Shown here: positions 57,862 through 64,000 of the stretch, in pieces | Position numbering within the stretch: position 1 is the stretch's first letter | Layout: every line of letters begins with the position of its first letter | From: Flavobacteriales bacterium | Lineage (GTDB): Bacteria > Bacteroidota > Bacteroidia > Flavobacteriales_F > PHOS-HE28 | DNA: 64,000 nucleotides | Assembly: GCA_016721825.1 (NCBI GenBank) | Contig: JADKHI010000006.1 | Coordinates: 682,001 to 746,000 of the forward strand | Direction of reading: 5' to 3' | Made by a program: the position numbers and the translations under genes | The notes under the pieces: generated by a model | Told to the model about the DNA's origin: nothing | Seen by the model: the letters and a program-made list of their open reading frames with translations, nothing else | Database searches by the model: none

Positions 57862-58425
57862 ATGCACTTGCTTTGCACAGTGTCCCACGCCCACGTCATT
57901 GCGGTCTGCTTGAGCGGTTCGCACACCATGCGCAAGGCCGGGCAATTGTACATCCGATTGCTCGAAGGGCTCGGGGTGGAGGGCGATGCGCATGCCGGCA
58001 CAACCGTGAAGCATCGCTCCCGCGTTCGCCAGGATCCCACACAGCCGAACCTGCGGCAAGTGCACTTGATCCACGCGGAGCTCCACGATGAGCTGCGCGC
58101 CAAAGGCTTCGAGCTGGCGCCTGGTCAGATGGGCGAGAACATCACCACCCCCGGCATCGACCTGTTGAGCTTGCCGAAAGGAGCGCTACTGCACATCGGC
58201 GATGAAGCCACCGTGGAGGTCACAGGCCTGCGCAACCCCTGCACGCAGCTCGATCGCATCCGGCCCGGACTGATGGCGGCGGTACTGGATCGCGACGTGA
58301 ACGGGAGCCTTGTCCGGAAAGCGGGCATCATGGGCATTGTGCTTCGCAGCGGCCTGGTGAAGGCCGGCGATGCGATCCGCGTCGTGCTTCCGGCTGGTCC
58401 GTTCGTGGCGCTGGATCGGGTCTGA
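57862..58425 (+). CDS. MOSC domain protein (YiiM-like)
   Basis: 187 residues consisting of a single MOSC domain: AVCLSGSHTMRKAG, LGVEGDAHAG, QVHLIHAELHDEL, GQMGENITTPGIDLLSLPKG, and the RNPCTQLDRIRPG block with the ligand cysteine. This is the YiiM/6-N-hydroxylaminopurine resistance group; it has no N-terminal barrel. The gene ends 14 bases before the convergent T9SS gene. The second MOSC gene of the window lies at 10916. Confidence 0.82.
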   Translation: MHLLCTVSHAHVIAVCLSGSHTMRKAGQLYIRLLEGLGVEGDAHAGTTVKHRSRVRQDPTQPNLRQVHLIHAELHDELRAKGFELAPGQMGENITTPGIDLLSLPKGALLHIGDEATVEVTGLRNPCTQLDRIRPGLMAAVLDRDVNGSLVRKAGIMGIVLRSGLVKAGDAIRVVLPAGPFVALDRV

Positions 58426-58439
58426 CCGCTGCGTTCGCC

Positions 58440-60269
58440 TTACCGAGCGACCACGAAACGCGCGACCATCGGCGAGGCTCCCAGGGTCCGCACTATATAC
58501 ACACCATTGGGCAGGCCGCTCACATCCATGGCCGTGAAGCCCTGGTCGAAAGGTCGGGCCGGAAGTACCTGCCTGCCGCTCAGGTCCATCACCATGAACG
58601 TGGCGCCTGCGGGTCCGTTGATGCGGAGCACATCGCTGGCAGGCACCGGCTGTAGAAGCAATGGTCCAGGAGCAGTGGCCTCACCGAGGCCCGTGGCCAT
58701 GCCGCCAAAGCAAGGAACATCCGTACGGAACCCTCCGCAATAGTCCTCGGCCTCCGCGAACGCACGCACGCTATCCACCCGAGCTTGAAGGGCTTCGATG
58801 CTCGCCTGTGACCCACCGCTCGCCGCCCGCGCATACACGAAGGCCACCATGACACGATGAATGTCACCGGGTAACAAGGTGAAGGGGCCCATGCTCCCGA
58901 CACCCCGCCGATCACCACCCACCTGGCCTGCGCTCACTTGGCTCCACGGCGCCTGTGGTACGCCACCGGTGCTGAATCCGAGGGGGTCGGAAGCGCCGGG
59001 GTACAAGTGCTGCACCACGGTGTTCGGGTCTGCAGCTGGATCGGAAACGTGGCCCGTACCGCCATAAAGCAGGCTCGTACCATCGGCCCAATTGCCGCGC
59101 AGGTAGTCGTAGTACTGCGAAGCGGCCTGGGGATCCAACGTGCCCATGATCCCCGACCCGGGGAACGCACTGAAGTGGCTCAGGCCATAGCGCTCGTTGT
59201 CGATAATGCCGTCCCCGTATGCATCGCCCCAACCCGGATAGACGGAGCCATGCTGGGCCAAGGCCAAGTTCGCGTCCGTTGTGAGCGGGTTGTCAAGGCC
59301 GTCCCCATCACGGAACATGCCGCAGAGGATCGTGGCCCCGAAGGCCGGTGGCTGTGCGCCATAGCCGAGGATGCCGGTAGTTCCTTCATCCAGAGTATCG
59401 GCATTGTACACGTACCAAAGGCTTCGGCCCACGTCACACCCGATGTGATCGTCCAAGGGCCCACCGAGGTCGAAGTCGGTGAAGAGGCCCACGTGTACAT
59501 CGTTGAGCGTGAGGGTACTGCGGTTGATGATGCGGTACTCGACGAAGATGGTGTTGTTCAGCGCCTCGTTCGGTCCGTTGAAGGCGAACGGCCGGGCCTG
59601 CACCTCCACCCCGATCGGCAGGCCCCCACTCTCCGTATGCACATCCAGCTTGTCATTGAAGATGAAATAGAGCGAACCGTCCCCTGGTCCGCAAGGCATA
59701 TCCCCATCGGTCGGGTCGTAATCCCCGTCACCGTTATAGTCAAGGAAAGACGCGAGGTACTGGTCCTGTCCTGCGGACACGTCACCGAACACTGGCCAAT
59801 CGTTGAAGTAGGCCGGCATTTGGTAACCAGGGAACTGAACGCTCTCATCGCAGTTGGGATCGGCCAGGCAATCATAGTATGCTTGGTACAGCACAACATC
59901 CGCCGTGTTCACCTGCCAGACCTGATCCCATTGCGCTGACATTGCCGGTGTGATGCTGGCCCCACCCGTATTGGTCAAGGGTCCCGGCCAGAAGTCCTCG
60001 CCGTTCTGGTTGTAGCGCACAGCGGCCATGTGGAGTTGATTTCCACTGTCATACCCACCCATCCACAGGTTGGCCACGAACAAAGGATGGATCCCCGAAC
60101 CGTCCGGGACCTCGAACCGGGCCGTACCGGATCCAAGGTCCATGCCGATCATGCCATCGGAATAGAACCGCGCGCGCACGTTGTTGACATCCAGTTCGCC
60201 ATAGCTCTGGGCGAAGGTGGCGGTGGCAACAAGGAACTGAAGCCCGATGAGGTGTATCCGTAGGTCCAT
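58440..60269 (-). CDS. Large secreted protein with T9SS sorting domain
   Basis: 609 residues: signal peptide (MDLRIHLIGLQFLVATATFA-Q), a beta-rich body (NNVRARFYSDGMIG, YLASFLDYNGDGDYDPTDGDMPCGPGDGSLYFIFND with a calcium-type loop, VEYRIINRSTLTLNDVHVGLFTDFDLGG), and a type A sorting domain (LLLQPVPASDVLRINGPAG to ARFVVAR). No enzyme motif. A minus-strand octamer TAGGTTCG (60297-60290) lies 20 bases upstream. Confidence 0.8.
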   Translation of the reverse strand: MDLRIHLIGLQFLVATATFAQSYGELDVNNVRARFYSDGMIGMDLGSGTARFEVPDGSGIHPLFVANLWMGGYDSGNQLHMAAVRYNQNGEDFWPGPLTNTGGASITPAMSAQWDQVWQVNTADVVLYQAYYDCLADPNCDESVQFPGYQMPAYFNDWPVFGDVSAGQDQYLASFLDYNGDGDYDPTDGDMPCGPGDGSLYFIFNDKLDVHTESGGLPIGVEVQARPFAFNGPNEALNNTIFVEYRIINRSTLTLNDVHVGLFTDFDLGGPLDDHIGCDVGRSLWYVYNADTLDEGTTGILGYGAQPPAFGATILCGMFRDGDGLDNPLTTDANLALAQHGSVYPGWGDAYGDGIIDNERYGLSHFSAFPGSGIMGTLDPQAASQYYDYLRGNWADGTSLLYGGTGHVSDPAADPNTVVQHLYPGASDPLGFSTGGVPQAPWSQVSAGQVGGDRRGVGSMGPFTLLPGDIHRVMVAFVYARAASGGSQASIEALQARVDSVRAFAEAEDYCGGFRTDVPCFGGMATGLGEATAPGPLLLQPVPASDVLRINGPAGATFMVMDLSGRQVLPARPFDQGFTAMDVSGLPNGVYIVRTLGASPMVARFVVAR

Positions 60270-60289
60270 GTTCGATGGTTCTTGTTCTT

Positions 60290-60297
60290 CGAACCTA
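60290..60297 (-). promoter_or_regulatory. Promoter -7 element of the 58440-60269 gene
   Basis: TAGGTTCG on the minus strand, 20 bases before the ATG at 60269, matches TAnnTTyG. Confidence 0.5.
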
Positions 60298-60411
60298 CTG
60301 CAAGGAACTCCGTAGGCTCATGGCTCCGCGAGCAACGGTGCCTACGACCGGGTCACCGGTCATCCAGCATCACCTACTAGCTCAGCCGACCATCAGGTTG
60401 CTGGATCGGCC

Positions 60412-60810
60412 CTAAGGCAACCGTGTCCCCACCGAGCCATACCAGGGGTGGATCTCGTACTTCAACTGCCCTGCCCTAACGAAGGGGTCGGCCATGAGGT
60501 AGCCTTCCACTTCCTCCTTGGTGTCGCAGTCATAGAGAAGCAATCCGCGCCAATCACCCTTGTCGCCGAAGGGACCGGCCATGACGATGAGCCCTCGGTC
60601 GCTCTGTTCGCTTTGGTGGTTCAGGTGCGCTTGAAGGGTGGTCGCACTGGTGGCACTGTCGAGGGGCGCAGCATCGCCCTTGGTGTACAGCACGAACCAG
60701 TACTTCTTCATGTGGTAAGTGCTGTCCGCGATCGTGACATCGAAGGTGCGTTGTGCGGAAAGACCAACGTCAAGACCGCAGAGGACGAGGGTAAGGATCA
60801 GGTGCTTCAT
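60412..60810 (-). CDS. Secreted YciI-like protein
   Basis: 132 residues: signal peptide (MKHLILTLVLCGLDVGLSA-Q), then a YciI-like dimeric alpha/beta-barrel fold, MKKYWFVLYTKGDA, NHQSEQSDRGLIVMAGPFGDKGDWRGLLLYDC and EEVEGYLMADPFVRAGQLKYEIHPW. The histidine of the cytoplasmic YciI family is present in NHQ. Translocation to the periplasm is unusual for this family. It overlaps the grpB-like gene as ATGA and probably belongs to the fdhD transcript. Confidence 0.85.
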   Translation of the reverse strand: MKHLILTLVLCGLDVGLSAQRTFDVTIADSTYHMKKYWFVLYTKGDAAPLDSATSATTLQAHLNHQSEQSDRGLIVMAGPFGDKGDWRGLLLYDCDTKEEVEGYLMADPFVRAGQLKYEIHPWYGSVGTRLP

Positions 60811-61376
60811 GATCGTTGTTCGCGCACGTGTTTCACGACGGACAGGATGAAATCGGTCTTGCCCTTGGTGTAGGACTCACGGTCGTTCGGGTAGGCCTCG
60901 GACAGGGCATGCTTCAACTTCTCGTAGCGCAACACCTCTTCGGGGTGGCGACGCAGGTGATCGCGGAACAGGATGCGGTCCTCGCTGGCCATATCGGGCT
61001 CCACCATGTGGATGTGATGCGTTCGCGTACCCGCCTCATCGCGCCGGATGAACCACGCGTAGAAGGGGGAATGCTCGCCGATGCTCGCCCGCCAGATGAA
61101 TTCGTAGCCGTGCCTTTCCATGGCTGGCACCACCTCGGTGCGCACACGCTCCAGGCTCTTCACTTCCACCTGGATGTCGACGATGGGCTTGGCGGAACAT
61201 CCCTCGACGGCCGTACTACCGATGTGATCGACGCGGATCACCAGGTCCTTGGGAAGCGCGTTGCGTAAAAAGGCCTCCTCCTCCGCGTACATCGTTGGCC
61301 AGCGCCCATCGTATGGCGTCACCGTGATGCGCTCGTGGAGCAGCTCGAGAATGCGGTCCTGCGGATCAGTGCTCAT
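60807..61376 (-). CDS. GrpB family protein
   Basis: 189 residues: ITVTPYDGRWPTMYAEEEAFLRNAL, then VIRVDHIGSTAVEGCSAKPIVDIQVEVKSLE, the GrpB signature related to nucleotidyltransferases, and THHIHMVEPDMASEDRILFRDHLRRHP. Function of the family is uncertain (a nucleotidyltransferase-like fold; some members are fused to CoaE). ATGA overlaps with fdhD upstream and with the yciI-like gene downstream place it in one transcript with them. Confidence 0.9.
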   Translation of the reverse strand: MSTDPQDRILELLHERITVTPYDGRWPTMYAEEEAFLRNALPKDLVIRVDHIGSTAVEGCSAKPIVDIQVEVKSLERVRTEVVPAMERHGYEFIWRASIGEHSPFYAWFIRRDEAGTRTHHIHMVEPDMASEDRILFRDHLRRHPEEVLRYEKLKHALSEAYPNDRESYTKGKTDFILSVVKHVREQRS

Positions 61377-62209
61377 GGGTTCGTATCGGCGCGTTGCGCA
61401 TAGATATTGAAACGCTCGTTCCTCAGGAAACCAATGAGCAGCAGGCCGCTGGCACGGGCCAGTTGCACGGACAATGAAGAAGGCGCGCCCACCGCCGCCA
61501 TGGCGGGGATCCCTGCCACAACGCATTTCTGCACGAGCTCGAAGCCGGCCCGGCCGCTGACGAGGAGCACACAAGCGGCGAGCGGCAATTTGGCCAGTTG
61601 CGCGGCGCCGATCACCTTGTCCACGGCGTTGTGGCGACCAACGTCCTCGCGTAGCAGCAGCAGTTCGCCCTGGGCGTTGAACAGCGCCGCCGCGTGGATG
61701 CCGCCGGTGTGCTTGAAGACGGTCTGCGCAGCGCGCATGCGGTCGGGCAGCGAGGTGATGAGGGCGGGGGAAAGCTCCGGGGCCTTGGGCAGCGGCGTGG
61801 GGCAGTTCACCTGCACGGCCTCGATGCTGCTCTTGCCGCACACGCCGCAGCTGCTGGTGGTGTAGAAGTTGCGTTGCCACTTGGCGGGGTCCACATCCAC
61901 AGAGGGATGCAGCTCCGCGCGCACGACGTTGCCACGTTCCTCCTCCTTCACGTTCTCGCAATAGGCCACGCGCAACAGCTGGGCGGGATCGGTGATCAGG
62001 CCTTCGGTGAAGAGGAAACCTCGCGTAAGCTCTTCATCGTTCCCCGGCGTGCGCATGGTCACGCTCAGGCGGATCTCGGTGCGGTCGTGCTCCGGTCCGT
62101 AGCCTAGGCGGATCTCCAGGGGTTCCTCGGTCACCAGCAGGTCCTCGGCGGAGACGGAGGTCCCGTTCTCCACCCGGGTGATGGCGATGGGGGCCACAGG
62201 GGTGCGCAT
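61373..62209 (-). CDS. fdhD: Formate dehydrogenase accessory sulfurtransferase FdhD
   Basis: 278 residues with the FdhD hallmarks: DLLVTEEPLEIRLGYG, the active CxxC-type loop SCGVCGKSSIE (cysteines that carry sulfur from IscS to the bis-MGD cofactor), GGIHAAALF, REDVGRHNAVDKVIGAA and SGRAGFELVQKCVVAGIP. It inserts sulfur into the cofactor of the formate dehydrogenase alpha subunit encoded at 37782. It heads the minus-strand fdhD-grpB-yciI set. Confidence 0.95.
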   Translation of the reverse strand: MRTPVAPIAITRVENGTSVSAEDLLVTEEPLEIRLGYGPEHDRTEIRLSVTMRTPGNDEELTRGFLFTEGLITDPAQLLRVAYCENVKEEERGNVVRAELHPSVDVDPAKWQRNFYTTSSCGVCGKSSIEAVQVNCPTPLPKAPELSPALITSLPDRMRAAQTVFKHTGGIHAAALFNAQGELLLLREDVGRHNAVDKVIGAAQLAKLPLAACVLLVSGRAGFELVQKCVVAGIPAMAAVGAPSSLSVQLARASGLLLIGFLRNERFNIYAQRADTNP

Positions 62210-62224
62210 GCCGAAAGGTATCGC

Positions 62225-62788
62225 CTAGCCCGTCCGCCGCCAGCAGGTCACGCTGTGATCATCCACCATGCCGCAGGCCTGCATGAAGGCATAGACGATG
62301 GTGGTGCCCACGAACTTGAAGCCGTTTTTCTTCAGGTCCTTGCTCATGGCATCGCTCTCCGGCGAGGACACTGGAACGCCCTTCCCCTTGTTCACGATGG
62401 TCTTGCCACCAACGTGCTTCCACAGGAAGCGATCGAAGGATCCCGGTCCGTCCTCCATGATCTTGAGGTACGCCTGCGCATTCCCGATGGAGGCCATGAT
62501 CTTCGAGCGATTGCGGATGATACCCGCATCGTTCATCAGCCGTTCGATGTCCTTCTCACCGTACTTGGCGATCTTCTTCGGGTCCCAGTTGTGGTAGGCC
62601 TTCGCGTAGCTCTCGGTGCGGATGAGGATGGTGTACCAGCTGAGACCGGCCTGCGCCCCATCAAGGATCAGCTTCGCGAAGAGCCTGCGGTCATCGTGCT
62701 CGGGTACGCCCCAGACCTCATCATGGTAGCGCTTGTAGATCTCGTCCTTCAGGCACCAGCTGCAGCGGACCAATTCCTTCTTTGCCAT
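62225..62788 (-). CDS. tag: DNA-3-methyladenine glycosylase I
   Basis: 187 residues that include RCSWCLKDEIYKRYHDEVWGVPEHDDRRLFAKLILDGAQAGLSW, the zinc/substrate-binding N-terminus of Tag, and the C-terminal zinc-ligand block ending QACGMVDDHSVTCWRR. Removes 3-methyladenine from alkylated DNA. The gene starts 15 bases upstream of fdhD but has its own promoter octamer (TACCTTGA on the minus strand) facing that of moaA. Confidence 0.93.
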   Translation of the reverse strand: MAKKELVRCSWCLKDEIYKRYHDEVWGVPEHDDRRLFAKLILDGAQAGLSWYTILIRTESYAKAYHNWDPKKIAKYGEKDIERLMNDAGIIRNRSKIMASIGNAQAYLKIMEDGPGSFDRFLWKHVGGKTIVNKGKGVPVSSPESDAMSKDLKKNGFKFVGTTIVYAFMQACGMVDDHSVTCWRRTG

Positions 62789-62815
62789 GATGAGTTCTCC
62801 GTCAAGGTGTTGCGC

Positions 62816-62829
62816 TCAAGGTAACTTGC
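62816..62829. promoter_or_regulatory. Overlapping divergent -7 elements of tag and moaA
   Basis: TCAAGGTAACTTGC reads TACCTTGA on the minus strand (62823-62816, for tag) and TAACTTGC on the plus strand (62822-62829, for moaA); the two share the TA. The moaA GTG start follows its element by four bases. Confidence 0.5.
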
Positions 62830-62833
62830 GGGC

Positions 62834-63829
62834 GTGTCCCAACCGCTCACCGACAGTCACCACCGCGTTCACCGCAGCTTGCGGATCAGCATCGTGGACA
62901 AGTGCGACCTGCGCTGCACCTATTGCATGCCGGAGGATCAGCACTTCCTGAAGCGCGAGGAGCTGATGACGCGGGAGGAGATCGCCACCATCGCGAAGCT
63001 CTTCGTGGAGCGCTACGGCATCACCAAGATCCGGCTCACCGGTGGAGAACCGCTCGTGCGACCCGATGCCGTGGACATTGTGCGCGACATGGCGCAGCTC
63101 GGCGTATCGCTCGGGCTCACCACCAACGCCATGACGCTGGACAAGCACCTGGACGGCTTGATCGCCGCCGGCCTGAAGAGCATCAACATCAGCCTCGATA
63201 CCTTCGATGCGCAACGGTTCAAGACCATCACACGGCGCGATGGCTTCGACAAGGTGCACGCGAACATCCTGCTGGCCCTGGCGCGTGGGCTGCGGGTGAA
63301 GGTGAACATGGTGGTGATGCGCGGTGTGAACGACGACGAGCTCCTGCGCTTCGTGGAGCTGACGCGCGACCATGACGTGCATGTGCGCTTCATCGAGTTC
63401 ATGCCCTTTGCGGGGAATCACTGGGGAAGAGAGCGTGTGTACACCTTCAGTGAAATGCTAGGGCACATCGGCAGCGTGCATTCATTCGAGAAGCTGACCG
63501 ACGACCCCCACAGCACCGCCAAGGCCTATCGTGTGGCCGACTGGCCCGGCACCTTCGCGGTGATCAGCACCGTGACCGAGCCCTTCTGCGGAAACTGCGA
63601 TCGCCTGCGCCTCACTGCTGAAGGCAAGATGCGCAACTGCCTCTTCGCCCGCACGGAGACCGACCTGCTTTCCGCACTACGCCGGGGCGAGGACATCGCA
63701 ACGCTCATTGAAGCGAACGTGCTCGCGAAGCATGCCATGCTCGGTGGATTGCCGCCCTTCAAGCCGGAGAGCCAGGAAGAGGTGTTGCACGACCTGAGCG
63801 AGCGGCCGATGGTGTCGATCGGGGGTTAG
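62834..63829 (+). CDS. moaA: GTP 3',8-cyclase (MoaA)
   Basis: 331 residues starting at a GTG. The radical-SAM motif CDLRCTYCMP at about residues 23-32, GITKIRLTGGEPLVRPD, and the C-terminal second cluster CGNCDRLRLTAEGKMRNCLF with three cysteines are those of MoaA. Starts the molybdopterin pathway needed for the formate dehydrogenase and possibly for the MOSC proteins. The C-terminus ends in SERPMVSIGG, the conserved GG tail of MoaA. The partner MoaC is not in the window. Confidence 0.95.
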   Translation: MSQPLTDSHHRVHRSLRISIVDKCDLRCTYCMPEDQHFLKREELMTREEIATIAKLFVERYGITKIRLTGGEPLVRPDAVDIVRDMAQLGVSLGLTTNAMTLDKHLDGLIAAGLKSINISLDTFDAQRFKTITRRDGFDKVHANILLALARGLRVKVNMVVMRGVNDDELLRFVELTRDHDVHVRFIEFMPFAGNHWGRERVYTFSEMLGHIGSVHSFEKLTDDPHSTAKAYRVADWPGTFAVISTVTEPFCGNCDRLRLTAEGKMRNCLFARTETDLLSALRRGEDIATLIEANVLAKHAMLGGLPPFKPESQEEVLHDLSERPMVSIGG

Positions 63830-63833
63830 GTCA

Positions 63834-63909
63834 ACCGCTACGGCGCGACGAACACGACGTGAACAGCAGCAGCATTGGGCATTCGTTGCGCCCGTTGCGG
63901 CGTAGCGGT
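63834..63909. terminator. Long-stem bidirectional terminator between moaA and the last gene
   Basis: Bases 63834-63850 pair with 63893-63909 over 16 of 17 positions (one mismatch, one G-U), with a loop of about 42 bases. It lies between the moaA stop and the stop of the convergent minus-strand gene at 63920. Confidence 0.65.
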
Positions 63910-63919
63910 GAATCGACAA

Positions 63920-64000
63920 CTATGATTCCTGCTCGTAGTAGATCTTGTAGAACTTCCGCCCCTTCTCGTCCACCCCGTGCTCGATCTTGTCGCGGTCGCC
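63920..64000 (-). CDS. C-terminal end of an unidentified protein (partial)
   Basis: The last 26 codons of a minus-strand gene, ending GVDEKGRKFYKIYYEQES and a TAG stop at 63920. The charged, aromatic composition and codon choice look like a genuine protein end. The gene extends beyond the window. Too short to identify the family. Confidence 0.6.
   Translation of the reverse strand, partial: GDRDKIEHGVDEKGRKFYKIYYEQES

Overview
The window reads as a chromosomal segment of a GC-rich member of the Bacteroidota, most likely a Flavobacteriales-type lineage (inference). Three things support this. Six large secreted proteins end in type IX secretion (T9SS) type A sorting domains. Many genes are preceded, often by only 5 to 40 bases, by an octamer of the Bacteroidota -7 type (TAnnTTTG, here usually TACCTTCG or TACCTTGC). 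Signal peptides and two-component propeller, YwqK/MORN and LytTR families are of the kinds common in that phylum. No rRNA, tRNA, CRISPR array, insertion sequence or phage was recognised.

Layout. Bases 1-3100 hold housekeeping genes (yicC, gmk, nadD, udk). Bases 3400-8820 hold a giant MORN-repeat secreted protein and a secreted WD40/TonB-C-like/PQQ-propeller set. Bases 8976-19842 hold a five-heme cytochrome with a T9SS tail, a MOSC protein, a ferritin-VIT1 fusion, a queuosine-precursor-type transporter, an acetyltransferase, the NuoE/NuoF-like beta subunit of an NAD-linked formate dehydrogenase, a VOC protein, a diheme lipoprotein and an FG-GAP/UnbV T9SS protein. Bases 20140-26950 hold a Lys/Ala-rich histone-like protein, an Hsp20 gene lacking its core, a TetR-DUF6671 pair, and TPR, SPFH and LRR proteins. 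Bases 27012-34458 hold a short MscS channel, a collapsed SbtA-like mini-gene, a complete ABC/HlyD/TolC export operon whose ATPase domain has lost most catalytic motifs, and a T9SS protein. Bases 34592-43513 form a rearranged module: a decayed copy of the 5' end of fdhF, a LytTR regulator and its sensor kinase, a DUF5694 protein, the intact formate dehydrogenase alpha gene, an OmpA-like gene, a short repeat of the 3' end of fdhF interrupted by a palindromic repeat, and a type II restriction-modification pair of the NgoMIV family. Bases 43688-60269 hold hypothetical secreted proteins, a luciferase-like/FMN-reductase pair, a hydrolase, a zinc alcohol dehydrogenase, kelch, FG-GAP and propeller proteins and a second MOSC protein. 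Bases 60412-63829 hold a yciI-like/grpB/fdhD set, tag and moaA, followed by the end of an unidentified minus-strand gene.

How the genes fit together. Formate metabolism is spread over the window: alpha subunit (37.8 kb), NuoEF-like beta subunit (14.5 kb), the FdhD sulfur carrier (61.4 kb) and MoaA for molybdopterin synthesis (62.8 kb). The two MOSC proteins may also touch molybdenum chemistry. The two heme-c proteins suggest a periplasmic or surface redox branch.

The most unusual signals are the two broken fdhF fragments that bracket a 7-kb segment containing the intact gene, the degenerate ABC ATPase, the two genes whose middles have been deleted while both ends remain (Hsp20, SbtA-like), and an NgoMIV-type restriction enzyme in which all four catalytic residues keep the same spacing as I recall for NgoMIV. 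No wholly new defence or mobile system could be demonstrated from sequence alone.
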